Shown here piece after piece: positions 25,702 to 34,877 of a stretch of DNA of 64,000 nt. The notes under the pieces are model-generated. The model saw only the letters and a program-made list of their open reading frames with translations, made no database searches and was not told the origin of the DNA. The stretch is taken from assembly GCF_000744655.1 (NCBI RefSeq), contig NZ_JQMJ01000004.1, positions 3,720,001 through 3,784,000 on the forward strand. The letters run 5' to 3'. The translations under genes and the position numbers were made by a program. Source of the DNA: Streptacidiphilus rugosus AM-16. Its GTDB lineage: Bacteria; Actinomycetota; Actinomycetes; Streptomycetales; Streptomycetaceae. The stretch's first letter is position 1. Each line of letters starts with the position of its first letter.

Positions 25702-26667
25702 ATGAAGAAGGCCCTCACGCTCGCCCTCGGCGCGGTCACCGCGCTGGCGCTCTCCGCCTGCGGCAGCAGCGGCAGCAGCGGCGCCAGCGGGCTCTCCGGC
25801 ACCGGCGGCACCGCCGCCGCGACCGGCGGGGCGACCGTCGCTTCGACGCTGATCCTGGGCGGCTCACCGGAGTTCAAGACCCGCACCGACGGCGTCCCCG
25901 GTCTGGAGCGGGTCTACGGGGTGGTGTTCGGCTCGTACAAGTCCCTGGACGCCGGAGGTCCGCTGACCATCAACGCGCTGAAGAGCGGTCAGATCGACGC
26001 GGGCGACATCTTCACCACCGATCCCTCGATCGCGGCCGACAACTTCGTCGTGCTGCAGGACCCGAAGAACCTCTACGCCGCGCAGAACGTGCTGCCGTTG
26101 ATCAACAAGGCCAAGGCGACCCCGGGCGTCACCGCCGCGCTCAAGGCGGTCTCCGACAAGCTCGACACCCCGACCCTCGCCGCCCTCGACGTGAAGGTCA
26201 TCACCGAGAAGCAGGATCCGGCCGCGGTCGCCAAGGCCTGGCTCGCGCAGGAGGGGCTGGACACCGCCGGCACCGGCGCGTCGGGCGTCTCGGTCAAGGT
26301 CGGCTCGGCGAACTTCCAGGAGAGCGTGCTGCTCGCCCAGATCTACGCCGAGGCCCTGCGCGCGCAGGGCGCCAACGTCAGCACCCGGCTGAACATCGGG
26401 AGCAGGGAGACCTACATCCCCGGCCTGAAGGACGGCTCGATCGACCTGATCCCCGAGTACAGCGGCGTGCTGCTGCAGTACTTCGACCCGAAGGCCACCG
26501 CGGTCTCCTCGGCCGACGTCTACGCGGCCCTGCAGAAGGCCGTCCCGGCCCCGCTCACGGTGCTCGACCAGTCCAGCGCCCAGGACAAGGACGCCATCGT
26601 CGTGACCAAGGCCACGGCCGACAAGTACCACCTGGTGTCGATCGCCGACCTGGCCAGGAACGGCTGA
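25702..26667 (+). CDS. Betaine/choline-type substrate-binding lipoprotein, circularly permuted
   Basis: 321 residues. Lipobox LSAC (17-20), then a Gly/Ser linker. The order of the two halves is reversed relative to the usual family member. Residues about 47-186 (LILGGSPEFKTRTDGVPGLE, SLDAGGPLT, FTTDPSIAADNFVVLQDPKN, AKAWLAQEGL) are normally the C-terminal half. Residues about 196-318 (VKVGSANFQES, IGSRETYIPGLKDGSIDLIPEYSG, LDQSSAQDKDAIVVTKATADKYHL, SIADLA) are normally the N-terminal half. Both halves look intact, so folding and binding may be preserved. The natural family end (AKAWLAQEGL) joins the natural beginning through DTAGTGASG. RBS AGGAG and clean operon spacing argue for a real gene. 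Related domain swaps are known among OpuA-type proteins. Confidence 0.88.
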   Translation: MKKALTLALGAVTALALSACGSSGSSGASGLSGTGGTAAATGGATVASTLILGGSPEFKTRTDGVPGLERVYGVVFGSYKSLDAGGPLTINALKSGQIDAGDIFTTDPSIAADNFVVLQDPKNLYAAQNVLPLINKAKATPGVTAALKAVSDKLDTPTLAALDVKVITEKQDPAAVAKAWLAQEGLDTAGTGASGVSVKVGSANFQESVLLAQIYAEALRAQGANVSTRLNIGSRETYIPGLKDGSIDLIPEYSGVLLQYFDPKATAVSSADVYAALQKAVPAPLTVLDQSSAQDKDAIVVTKATADKYHLVSIADLARNG

Positions 26668-26708
26668 CCGCCGCCGGGTCGGGCAGGCCGGGCCGGACCG
26701 GCGGGCGG

Positions 26709-27329
26709 CTACTCGAAGCGCGCGGTGTCGCCCGCCCCCCGGCGCACGATCTCGGCCTCGCCGCCGGAGAAGTCGATGACCGTGGTCGGCTCGGTGCCGC
26801 AGTCGCCGGAGTCGAGCACCGCGTCGACGACGTGGTCGAGCCGTTCCTTGATCTCCCAGCCCTGCGTCATCGGCTCCTCCTCGTCCGGCAGCAGCAGGGT
26901 GGTGGACAGCAGCGGCTCGCCCAGCTCGGCGAGCAGGGCCTGGGTGACCACGTGGTCGGGGATCCGCACCCCGACCGTCTTCTTCTTCGGGTGCAGCAGT
27001 TGGCGCGGCACCTCGGAGGTGGCCGGGAGGATGAAGGTGTAGCTGCCCGGCGTGGCCGCCTTGATCGCGCGGAACACGTTGTTGTCGATCTGCACGAACT
27101 GGCCCAGCTGGGCGAAGTTCTGGCACACCAGGGTGAAATGGTGACGGTCGTCGAGCTGCCGGATCTGGCGGATCCTGGCCAAACCCTCGCGATTGCCCAG
27201 CTGGCAGCCGAGGGCGAAACACGAGTCGGTCGGGTACGCGATCAGCGCACCGGTCCTGACCAGGCCTGCCACATTGTCGAGGACGCGCTGCTGCGGATTC
27301 TCCGGGTGCACGTCGAAGTACTTCGCCAT
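26709..27329 (-). CDS. Sua5/YciO/YrdC-family protein
   Basis: 206 residues of the YrdC fold: GALIAYPTDSCFALGCQ, IRQLDDRHHFTLVCQN, GSYTFILPAT, KKKTVGVRIPDH and LLSTTL. Members make threonylcarbamoyl-AMP for tRNA t6A; this shorter, acidic form resembles the YciO side branch, so the exact role is uncertain. It converges on the binding protein gene, and CCGCCGG...CCGGCGG in the 41-bp gap could act as a two-way terminator. It is divergent from the lysyltransferase-like gene. Confidence 0.85.
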   Translation of the reverse strand: MAKYFDVHPENPQQRVLDNVAGLVRTGALIAYPTDSCFALGCQLGNREGLARIRQIRQLDDRHHFTLVCQNFAQLGQFVQIDNNVFRAIKAATPGSYTFILPATSEVPRQLLHPKKKTVGVRIPDHVVTQALLAELGEPLLSTTLLLPDEEEPMTQGWEIKERLDHVVDAVLDSGDCGTEPTTVIDFSGGEAEIVRRGAGDTARFE

Positions 27330-27402
27330 CCGCAGAGCCTACGAGATCGGGGCCGCCCGCGCTGGCCGAGCCCCGCCGGGCGCAGGGTGGAATGCTGGAC
27401 AT

Positions 27403-29937
27403 GTGACCGAAGCTGCTCTCGGGCGGACGGAGGACGGTCGGCTGGGGCGCTGGTGGACCGCCGCGGTCGGCGTGGTCCGCGTGCTGGGGCAGGCGCCGGT
27501 GTCGATCGCCCTGGTCGTGTCGTTCCTCGTGCTGGGCCTGGCCGCGAGCGGTGCAGTCGGCTGGACGGGCATGGGCACCGGGTCGATCACCCAGGGTCGC
27601 TGGTGGACCCTGTTCAGCTACGGTCTGTGGGACTCCGGGGCCGGCGGCTTCCTGGTGGCCACCGGCCTCACGCTGATCACCCTGCTTCCGGCCGAGCGAC
27701 GGCTGGGCTCCCTCCGGGCGGCGGGGATCTTCCTGCTCTGCCAGGTCGGCGGCGCGCTGCTGGCCATCGCGGCGATGGAGCTCGGGGGCCTGGCGGGCGA
27801 TCCCTGGCTGGGCGGGCTGATCGGCGCCCGGACCGTCGGGCCGACCCCCGGCCTGGTCGGCGTGGGGCTGGCGCTGAGCGCCTCGCTGACCGCCCTGTGG
27901 CGACGCAGGCTGCGGCTCCTGCTGGTGGTCGCGCCGCTGCTGTTCCTGTTCTACTCCGGCGAGGTCGTGGACGTGGCCAGGACCGGTGCGGCGCTGATCG
28001 GCCTGGTGACCGGCGTGCTGCTCTTCACGAACCACCGCTCGCCGCGGGACTTCCGCCCGCTGCCGTCCTCGGCCAAGGAGACCAGGCTGCTGGTCGCGGT
28101 CTTCGCGTCGGTCTCGGCCCTCGGGCCGCTGGTCACCTGGTTCACCCACGACACCGACGGTCCGCTGGCGCTCTACCGCGCGCTGTTCATCGGCGTGGGC
28201 GTCTCGCCCGCCTCCGTGCGGGCGACCTGCTCCGGTGCGCTGGCGAACACGCAGAGCTGTCTCAACGCCCGGGTCGACCACGCGCTGGCGAACAGTCCCG
28301 ACGTGTTCGTCTACTGGGTTCCGGTCTGCCTGATCGTCGTGGTGGCGGTCGGGCTGTGGCGCGGGCGGAGGATGGCCTGGTGGGCCGCGGTACTGCTGCG
28401 GATCCTGCTGATCGCCGCGGAACTGCGCTACTTCCTGCTCCGCCGCGACGCCGCGACCGGGACGTTCACCTTCTACTCGATCCTGCAGATGTGCATTCCG
28501 GCGGCGGTGCTCGTGGTGCTGGTCCTCACCCGGCGCCGGTTCCAGCTCCGGGCCGAGCGGGAGACCGTCGCGACCTTCCTCGGGGTCGCGGTGCTCACCT
28601 TCGTCGTGGTGGGCGCCGCGTACATCAAGTTCGCCTACGACGCCCGCAACCAGTTCACCCCCGTCCCGGCCTTCCACCAGATCGTGTCCGACTACCCCAA
28701 GCGCCTGGTGCCGCCCGCCTACCTGCCGCTGCTGGGGAAGCACCTGGGCGCCTTCCTTCCTGACACGCTGCACGCCAGGGCCCTGTGGGAGTTCACCGGA
28801 CCGGTGTTCTGGGTGATCGTGCTGGTCGGACTGTTCGTGGCGTTCTGGCGGGCCGGCGTGCGCCGGAAGGTCGACAACTCCGCGCAGGCGAAGCAACTGC
28901 TGCTGCGCTACGGCGGTTCCACGCTCTCGTACATGTCCACCTGGCCGGGCAACGACCACTGGCTCTCCGCCGACGGCCGGGCCGCCGTCGCCTACCGCGT
29001 CATCGGCAGCACGGCGCTGACGCTGGGCGACCCGTACGGCGATCCGGACAGCCGGGGCGCGGCGGTCGCCGAGTTCACCGCGTACTGCGACGAGCACGGC
29101 TGGTCGCCGTGCTTCTACAGCGTCACGCAGGGGACCAGGGACGTCACCGAACGCCTGGGGTGGTCCGCCGTCCAGGTGGCGGAGGACACCTGGCTGCACC
29201 TGCCGGACCTCGCGTTCACCGGCAAGCGGTGGCAGGACGTCCGCAGCGCGCTCAACCGCGCGGGCAAGGCGGGGATCACCGCGCACTGGCACAGCTGGCC
29301 GACCGCGCCGATCGCCGTGCAGGAACAGGTCCGCGCGCTGTCCGAGGAGTGGGTCGCGGACAAGGGCCTGCCCGAGATGGGTTTCACCCTGGGCGGCCTG
29401 GACGAGCTGAACGACCCGCGGGTGCGCGTCCTGGTCGCCCTCGACGAGGAGGGCGTGCTGCACGGCATCACCAGCTGGCTGCCCAGTTACGAGGACGGTG
29501 AGCCGGTCGGCTGGACCCTGGACTTCATGCGCCGCGGCGACGGGGCCTTCCAGGGCGTGATGGAGTACCTCATCGCCACGGCGGCGCTGACGTTCAAGGA
29601 CGAGGGCGCCCGGTTCCTGAGCCTGTCCGGCGCCCCGCTGGCCCGGGTGGACCGCGGCGAACAGCAGGCTCCGCTGCAGCGGGTGCTGGACGTCCTGGGC
29701 CGCACGCTCGAACCGGTCTACGGGTTCCGTTCGCTGCTGGCCTTCAAGTCGAAGTTCCAGCCCACCTATCTGCCGCTCTACATGGTCTATCCCGACCCCG
29801 CCCAGCTCCCGGCCATCGCGGGCGCGATCGGCAAGGCCTACCTCCCCGAGACCAGCCCCGCGCAGATGCTCAGGCTCAGCCGCCGGCTCACCCAGGCGAC
29901 CGCGGGGAGACAACCGAGCGCCGCCGGACGGCGCTGA
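27403..29937 (+). CDS. Membrane protein with phosphatidylglycerol lysyltransferase (DUF2156) domain
   Basis: 844 residues from GTG 27,403. Roughly 1-510 is membrane with a rhomboid-like first part (ITQGRWWTLFSYGLWD, AERRLGSLRAAGIFLLCQVGGALL) and further helices. About 520-820 is the DUF2156 transferase of MprF/LysX proteins (STLSYMSTWPGNDHWLSADGRAAVAYRVIGSTALTLGDP, GKRWQDVRSALNRAGKAG, FLSLSGAPLARVD). Such enzymes attach an amino acid from tRNA to phosphatidylglycerol, lowering surface charge and giving resistance to cationic peptides. No tRNA synthetase domain is fused, unlike mycobacterial LysX. Confidence 0.85.
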   Translation: MTEAALGRTEDGRLGRWWTAAVGVVRVLGQAPVSIALVVSFLVLGLAASGAVGWTGMGTGSITQGRWWTLFSYGLWDSGAGGFLVATGLTLITLLPAERRLGSLRAAGIFLLCQVGGALLAIAAMELGGLAGDPWLGGLIGARTVGPTPGLVGVGLALSASLTALWRRRLRLLLVVAPLLFLFYSGEVVDVARTGAALIGLVTGVLLFTNHRSPRDFRPLPSSAKETRLLVAVFASVSALGPLVTWFTHDTDGPLALYRALFIGVGVSPASVRATCSGALANTQSCLNARVDHALANSPDVFVYWVPVCLIVVVAVGLWRGRRMAWWAAVLLRILLIAAELRYFLLRRDAATGTFTFYSILQMCIPAAVLVVLVLTRRRFQLRAERETVATFLGVAVLTFVVVGAAYIKFAYDARNQFTPVPAFHQIVSDYPKRLVPPAYLPLLGKHLGAFLPDTLHARALWEFTGPVFWVIVLVGLFVAFWRAGVRRKVDNSAQAKQLLLRYGGSTLSYMSTWPGNDHWLSADGRAAVAYRVIGSTALTLGDPYGDPDSRGAAVAEFTAYCDEHGWSPCFYSVTQGTRDVTERLGWSAVQVAEDTWLHLPDLAFTGKRWQDVRSALNRAGKAGITAHWHSWPTAPIAVQEQVRALSEEWVADKGLPEMGFTLGGLDELNDPRVRVLVALDEEGVLHGITSWLPSYEDGEPVGWTLDFMRRGDGAFQGVMEYLIATAALTFKDEGARFLSLSGAPLARVDRGEQQAPLQRVLDVLGRTLEPVYGFRSLLAFKSKFQPTYLPLYMVYPDPAQLPAIAGAIGKAYLPETSPAQMLRLSRRLTQATAGRQPSAAGRR

Positions 29938-30047
29938 CGCGGACGGCCACCGCGGAGGCCGGCCGAGGTCGCCCGTTCGGGTCGACGGGGCGGGCGCGCG
30001 GGCGTGGCTGAGGCAGGCGAGCCCGGGTCGGAGGTTATCGAGGAGGG

Positions 30048-31241
30048 ATGCGCATCCGAACAGGCCGACGTGCCGGCCGTACCGCCGCGATGATCCTCGC
30101 CGCCTGCCTGGCGGCCTCCCTGCCCTCGATGGCAGCCCCCGGCGCTGCCGCCGCCACCGCGAAGGGGCCGGCCGCCGCCCCGCGGTCCTGGGCCGCGACC
30201 GCGGCGGAGCTCGACCGGGTGATCCAGCGGACCGCCACCGACGCCGGGGTCCCCGGCGTGATCGTGGGCGTCTGGAAGCCCGGGCAGCCGCGCTATGTGC
30301 GCGCCTTCGGGATCGCCGACAAGAGCGACTGCGCCCCGATGCGCGCCGGCCTGAACATGCGTATCGGCAGCGAGACCAAGACCTTCACCGTCACCGCGCT
30401 GCTCCAGCTCGTCGACCGCGGCCGTGTCGGGCTGGACGACCCGATCTCCGCGTACGTGCCCGGCGTGCCGGACGGACGGCACATCACGCTGCGTCAGCTC
30501 GCGGAGATGCGCAGCGGCCTGTTCCCCTACAGCAAGGACACCGGCTTCCAGCACCTGCTGACGACCCAGCCGCACCGCCAGTGGGCGCCCAGGGAGCTGC
30601 TCCGGATCGCCTTCGGGCACGCCAACCAGTTCCCGCCCGGCGCGCGCTTCGACTACTCCAACACCAACACCGTGCTGCTCGGCCTCGTCGTCGAGAGGGT
30701 CACCCACCGCCCGCTGCGGGACGTGATCCGGGATCTGATCACCCGTCCGAGCGGCCTTGACCACACCTTCCTGCCGAAGGCGGCGGAGTTCCCGCTGCCG
30801 CACGCCCACGGCTACACCGACTTCACGCCGGACGGCACGGTGGCGGACGCGACGGACTTCAACCCCAGCTGGGGCTGGGCGGCCGGCGCGATGATCTCGG
30901 ACCTCGACGACTTGCGCTCCTGGGCGGTGAACGTCGCGACCGGCGGACTGCTGACCCGGCAGACCCAGGCCGAACGCCTGGACGCGAAGCCGACCGGCGC
31001 GCCCGGCGACTTCTACGGGCTGGGCATCGACGTCAACCACGGGTGGATCGGCCACGCGGGCTCCCTGCCCGGTTACCAGAGTCTGACGATCTATCTGCCC
31101 GCCATGAGGGCGACGCTGGTGATCCTGCTCAACACCGACATCCCCTCGCGCGGCGAGAACCCCAGCACCGTGCTGGGCCGGGCGATCACCCAGGTGATCA
31201 GCCCCGGCAACGTCTACGGCGACGCCTCCGACCAGAGCTGA
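30048..31241 (+). CDS. Secreted serine hydrolase, D-Ala-D-Ala carboxypeptidase/beta-lactamase fold
   Basis: 397 residues. Signal peptide about 1-36 after an Arg-rich start. Catalytic motifs are intact: S108-E-T-K111, YSNTN, and HAGSLPG near the end. It is expected to act on peptidoglycan stem peptides or other esters/amides outside the cell. GGAGG lies only one base before the chosen ATG, so a downstream start (30,090) is possible. It converges on the TetR gene 2 bp away. A related protein at 45,272 has lost these residues. Confidence 0.88.
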   Translation: MRIRTGRRAGRTAAMILAACLAASLPSMAAPGAAAATAKGPAAAPRSWAATAAELDRVIQRTATDAGVPGVIVGVWKPGQPRYVRAFGIADKSDCAPMRAGLNMRIGSETKTFTVTALLQLVDRGRVGLDDPISAYVPGVPDGRHITLRQLAEMRSGLFPYSKDTGFQHLLTTQPHRQWAPRELLRIAFGHANQFPPGARFDYSNTNTVLLGLVVERVTHRPLRDVIRDLITRPSGLDHTFLPKAAEFPLPHAHGYTDFTPDGTVADATDFNPSWGWAAGAMISDLDDLRSWAVNVATGGLLTRQTQAERLDAKPTGAPGDFYGLGIDVNHGWIGHAGSLPGYQSLTIYLPAMRATLVILLNTDIPSRGENPSTVLGRAITQVISPGNVYGDASDQS

Positions 31242-31243
31242 GG

Positions 31244-31864
31244 TCAGCCGGAGATCCAGTGCCGGCGGCCGACGCTGATCAGGCGCAGCTGGCGGCGGGC
31301 GGTGGCGGCGATCCGCTGCCCGCTGTCGGCGTCGGCCTCCAGGAGCGCCGCCGCCGTCAGCACCATGTGGTCCACGTAGAGTTCGGCGACCATCCTGACG
31401 TCCGCCTCGCTCCAGTGGGCGGAGACCGGCTGGGCGGCCAGCGCCCGGGCCACCTCGTCGGTGAACCGCTCGAGTTCGGCGGCGATCGCCTCGCGGACCT
31501 GACGCACTCCCCCGAACCGCTCGCGGGCGATGAAGCGGATGTGCGCCGGGTGGGCGCGGACGTGGTCGGCGATGACGGCCACGGCGTGGTCGATCAGCTC
31601 CTCGGCCTCGCCCTGCTCGGCGAAGGCCGCACGGATCATCAGATGCAGGCTGGCGAGCGCCTCCTCGACCAGGGCGACGCCGAGGTCGGCCAGGTCGCGG
31701 AAGTGCCGGTAGAAGCCGGCCGGGGACATCCCCGCCTCGCGGGTGACCTCGCGCATGCCGAGGCTGGAGAAGCTCTGATGCTCCAGCAGTTCCAGTGCGG
31801 CGTCCATCAGGGCGCGGCGGGACTGCTGTTTCTGGGCCTGACGGACCCCGGTGGTGTGACTCAC
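31244..31864 (-). CDS. TetR-family transcriptional regulator
   Basis: 206 residues with the N-terminal helix-turn-helix (ALMDAALELLEHQSFSSLGMREVTREAGMSPAGFYRHFRDLADL), close in pattern to FabR-like lipid regulators. It is divergent from two small membrane-protein genes, and the gap holds inverted GCGAACA-type repeats (31,878-31,962), so it probably represses itself and them. Confidence 0.85.
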   Translation of the reverse strand: MSHTTGVRQAQKQQSRRALMDAALELLEHQSFSSLGMREVTREAGMSPAGFYRHFRDLADLGVALVEEALASLHLMIRAAFAEQGEAEELIDHAVAVIADHVRAHPAHIRFIARERFGGVRQVREAIAAELERFTDEVARALAAQPVSAHWSEADVRMVAELYVDHMVLTAAALLEADADSGQRIAATARRQLRLISVGRRHWISG

Positions 31865-31877
31865 GCCATTGAGTAAA

Positions 31878-31962
31878 CAACTGTTTGCCGAAACGCGCCA
31901 CTCGGGGATAGGCTGAGGAAGTCAGCGAACAGTTGTCATCTCAAGTGTTCGCCGAATGTTCG
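31878..31962. promoter_or_regulatory. Cluster of inverted GCGAACA-type repeats in the TetR divergent promoter
   Basis: CAACTGTTTGC (31,878-31,888) is the near-exact complement of GCGAACAGTTG (31,925-31,935). GCGAACA (31,925-31,931) also pairs with TGTTCGC (31,946-31,952), and a further TGTTCG half-site lies at 31,957-31,962. Likely operators for the adjacent TetR protein. Confidence 0.55.
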
Positions 31963-32003
31963 GATCCCTGCCATCTGCTCACTCCCCAGAGAAGAGCCTC
32001 GCA

Positions 32004-32162
32004 ATGAGTCTCCTGCTCGCCGCCGCCCTGCTCAGCCTGCTGGCCGGCGCGGCGCTCCACACCAGCCTGTCCGTCTTCCTCACCGGCGCCACCGCGATCC
32101 TCGCCTGGCTGCTCGCCTTCGGCGTCCGCGAAGGCCTCGCCCGCCGCAAGCAGCAGCACTGA
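32004..32162 (+). CDS. Small membrane protein of unknown function
   Basis: 52 residues, two closely spaced hydrophobic segments (LLLAAALLSLLAGAALHTSL and FLTGATAILAWLLAFGV) and a basic tail ending RRKQQH. A purine-rich GAGAAGAG lies upstream. It is the first gene facing the TetR regulator and lies 17 bp before the DUF4190-like gene, so the two are probably one transcript. No known family recognised. Confidence 0.6.
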   Translation: MSLLLAAALLSLLAGAALHTSLSVFLTGATAILAWLLAFGVREGLARRKQQH

Positions 32163-32179
32163 CCCCAGGGAGCCGCACC

Positions 32180-32446
32180 GTGGACACCACCCTCACCACC
32201 CGCACCGAGCGCCGCAGCGCTTCCGACGCCGACCAGATGGCCGTCGCGTCGTTCGTCCTGGGCCTGCTCGGTCTGCTCGTCTTCAACCTCGTGCTCGGCC
32301 CGTGCGCCGTCGTGCTGGCCGTCCTCGCGCTGGTCCGCCGCACCGGCCGGCCGGTCAGGGCGGGCCTCGGCCTCGCCCTCGGCGTGGCCGACCTGGCCGT
32401 GCTGGCCTCGTCCGTGCTGATCGGCGGGCACGGCCTGTTCTGGTAG
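32180..32446 (+). CDS. Small DUF4190-like membrane protein
   Basis: 88 residues from GTG 32,180. A hydrophilic N-terminus is followed by MAVASFVLGLLGLLVFNLVLGPCAVVLAVLALVRR, the usual DUF4190 pattern, and a second hydrophobic segment. Function unknown. Cotranscribed with the 52-residue protein; a perfect terminator hairpin follows. Confidence 0.7.
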   Translation: MDTTLTTRTERRSASDADQMAVASFVLGLLGLLVFNLVLGPCAVVLAVLALVRRTGRPVRAGLGLALGVADLAVLASSVLIGGHGLFW

Positions 32447-32466
32447 TTCCGGCCCGATCGGCCGTC

Positions 32467-32495
32467 AGGGCCCGGTGACCTCGTCACCGGGCCCT
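32467..32495 (+). terminator. Hairpin terminator
   Basis: AGGGCCCGGTGAC pairs perfectly with GTCACCGGGCCCT (13-bp stem, 3-base loop CTC), 20 bp after the DUF4190-like stop, followed by TGTTG. Confidence 0.85.
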
Positions 32496-32600
32496 GTTGC
32501 GCTCCCTGGTCCGGTGCATGCAAATGGGTGGTGGGCACGGTCAGGCACCGCGCCCGCACGGTGTCGCGTCCGAACGGTGTCGCGTCCGCAGGAGGTGCGC

Positions 32601-34877
32601 ATGTCGCTCGGATGGCTACGGCGGCACGACCCGGGGCTCGCGGCGACCCGGCGGGCCGGAAGGACGGCCATCCTGATGCCGGCCCTCTTCGCCCTGTGCA
32701 CGCAGGTCCTGCACGCGCCGACGACGGCGAGCTTCGCCGCGTTCGGATCCTTCTCGATGCTGCTGCTGGTCGACTTCAGCGGCCCCATGACGGAGCGGCT
32801 GCGCGCCCAGGCGGGCCTGGCCGTGGCCTGGGCCGTGCTGATCTGCCTCGGCACCCTGGTCGCGCGGCAGGCCTGGCTCGCCGTCCTGACCACCGTGGCG
32901 ATCACCTTCCTGGTGCTCTTCTCCGGCGTGGTCAGCTCGGTCCTGGCCGGGGCGGCGACCGCGCTGCTGCTGGGATTCGTGCTGCCGGTCGCGACTCCGG
33001 CGCCGCTGTCGCAGCTGCCCGACCGGCTCGCGGGGGCGGGGCTGGCGGCCGCCGTGGCGCTGCCCGCGGTCGCCCTGCTCTGGCCCCGGCCGGTCGCCGA
33101 TCCGCTGAGCACCCCCGCGGCCCGCGTCTGCGTCGCCGCCGCCGCGTACCTCCGCACCGACGCGGCCCGCGCGGCGGGCGGCGACAAGGGGCCGGACACG
33201 GCGCACTGCCGGGCCGCGGCGGAGCGGACCGCCGACGCGGGCGCCGAGCTGCGCCGGGCGTTCGACGGCACCCCGTACCGCCCCACCGGGCTGTCCACCA
33301 GCTCCCGCACCCTGGTCCGGCTGGTCGACGAGCTCACCTGGCTGACCGGCGTGCTCGCGGACCGCCCGGCCTACACCGAGGAGCCGCCCGCCTGCGACCT
33401 CTCCGCCCGCCGGGTGCGGCTGGCCGCCGCGGACGTCCTGGACGCCGCCGCCGGGCTGCTGGCGGACCTCCGCGGCGAGGTCGGCCCGCTGCGCGACCGC
33501 GTGGCACAGCTGCACACCGCGATGACCGCGATGGCGGAGAGCTCCACGACCCGGCTGCCGGTCGACCGGCCGGTCGGCGAGGGCCCGGCCGAGGTGTTCG
33601 GCTTCATCGCGACCCTCGACTTCTCCTTCCGGGCCCAGGAGCTCGGCTTCGCCGTCCTGCAGATCGCCTCCAACGTGGAGCTGGCCGCGACCGCCTGGCA
33701 GCGCAGTTGGCCCGACCGGCTGCTGGGGCGCGAGCCCGACGCCCTGACCGCGCCGCTGGTCTCCGCGCGCGAACGGGCCGCCGCGCATCTGGGTCGCGGC
33801 TCGGTGTGGCTGCACAACAGCCTGCGCGGCGCGGTCGGGCTCGGCATCGCGGTGCTGCTGGCCGACCTGACCAGCGTCCAGCACTCCTTCTGGGTGCTGC
33901 TCGGCGCGCTGTCCGTGCTGCGTTCCAACGCCCTGAGCACCGGCCAGAACGCGCTGCGCGCGGTGCTCGGCACGGTGGTCGGCTCGATCGTCGGCGCCGG
34001 ACTGCTGCAGCTGATCGGCCACCACGGCACGGTCCTGTGGTTCCTGCTGCCGATCGCGATCCTGGTCGCCGGCATCGCCCCGGCGGCGATCTCCTTCACC
34101 GCTGGGCAGGCCGCGTTCACCATCACCCTGGTGATCCTGTTCAACATCGGCCAGAACCCCGACTGGCACATCGTCGTGCTGCGCGTCCAGGACATCGCGC
34201 TCGGCTGCGCGGTCAGCATCGTGGTCGCCCTCTTCTTCTGGCCGCGCGGCGCGGCGGCGGCCGTGGACCGGAACCTCGCGCAGGCCTACACCGCCGGCGC
34301 CCGCTACCTCTCCGCCGCCGTCGACTACGCCCTCGGCCACTGCTCGGCCACGCCGGACCCGAGGCCCGCCGCCGCCGAACCCGAGGAGCAGAGCCGCGAG
34401 GCGGCCGCGTCGGCCCGGCGGCTCGACGACGCCTTCCGCAGCTACCTGGCCGAGCGCGGCGCGAAGCCGCTGTCGCTGGCCGACACGACCACCCTGGTCA
34501 CCGGCGTCGTCGGGCTCCGCCTGGCCGCCGACGCGGTGGTCTCGCTGTGGCGGGAGTGCGGGCGGACCCGCACCAAGGCCGACCAGACCGAGGCGCATCT
34601 GGCGATCCTGCGCACCGCGGACCGGGTCACCGACTGGTACCGCGGCCTCGCCGCCAGCCTGGACCGGCACACGCCCGTCCCGCCCCCGGTCGCGCTGCGG
34701 CCCGAGTCCGCCGCCCGGCTGGTCGAGTCCGTCCGGACCGACCTGGTCGACGGTGAGGGCCAGGCGACCGCCACCGCGGTCCGCATCATCTGGACCGGCG
34801 ACCACGTGGACGTCGCCCGCAGGCTGCAGCCGGGCCTGCTCGCCGCGGCGGCCCCTGCGGCGGGCCCGGCGCAATAG
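32601..34877 (+). CDS. FUSC-family membrane protein (putative aromatic/compound efflux)
   Basis: 758 residues from ATG 32,601, where GGAGG is 5 bases upstream (earlier in-frame starts lack one). Two clusters of membrane segments (about 20-170 and 395-540) separated by a soluble domain match the YccS/AaeB FUSC layout; the second holds HNSLRGAVGLGIAVLLADL and QHSFWVLLGALSVLRSNALSTGQNALRAVLGTVVGS. Such proteins are thought to export small organic compounds. The MarR gene 64 bp downstream may be its regulator. Confidence 0.85.
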   Translation: MSLGWLRRHDPGLAATRRAGRTAILMPALFALCTQVLHAPTTASFAAFGSFSMLLLVDFSGPMTERLRAQAGLAVAWAVLICLGTLVARQAWLAVLTTVAITFLVLFSGVVSSVLAGAATALLLGFVLPVATPAPLSQLPDRLAGAGLAAAVALPAVALLWPRPVADPLSTPAARVCVAAAAYLRTDAARAAGGDKGPDTAHCRAAAERTADAGAELRRAFDGTPYRPTGLSTSSRTLVRLVDELTWLTGVLADRPAYTEEPPACDLSARRVRLAAADVLDAAAGLLADLRGEVGPLRDRVAQLHTAMTAMAESSTTRLPVDRPVGEGPAEVFGFIATLDFSFRAQELGFAVLQIASNVELAATAWQRSWPDRLLGREPDALTAPLVSARERAAAHLGRGSVWLHNSLRGAVGLGIAVLLADLTSVQHSFWVLLGALSVLRSNALSTGQNALRAVLGTVVGSIVGAGLLQLIGHHGTVLWFLLPIAILVAGIAPAAISFTAGQAAFTITLVILFNIGQNPDWHIVVLRVQDIALGCAVSIVVALFFWPRGAAAAVDRNLAQAYTAGARYLSAAVDYALGHCSATPDPRPAAAEPEEQSREAAASARRLDDAFRSYLAERGAKPLSLADTTTLVTGVVGLRLAADAVVSLWRECGRTRTKADQTEAHLAILRTADRVTDWYRGLAASLDRHTPVPPPVALRPESAARLVESVRTDLVDGEGQATATAVRIIWTGDHVDVARRLQPGLLAAAAPAAGPAQ

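Noticed and set aside
26668-26708. Candidate two-way terminator CCGCCGG...CCGGCGG
   Set aside because: Arms are only 7 bp in extremely GC-rich DNA; mentioned with the Sua5-like gene but not called separately.
25864-29913. Very long open frame (over 1,300 codons) on the minus strand
   Set aside because: It lies antisense to the binding protein, Sua5-like and lysyltransferase-like genes and has the Arg/Gly/Pro/Gln-rich composition of a mirror frame in GC-rich DNA.
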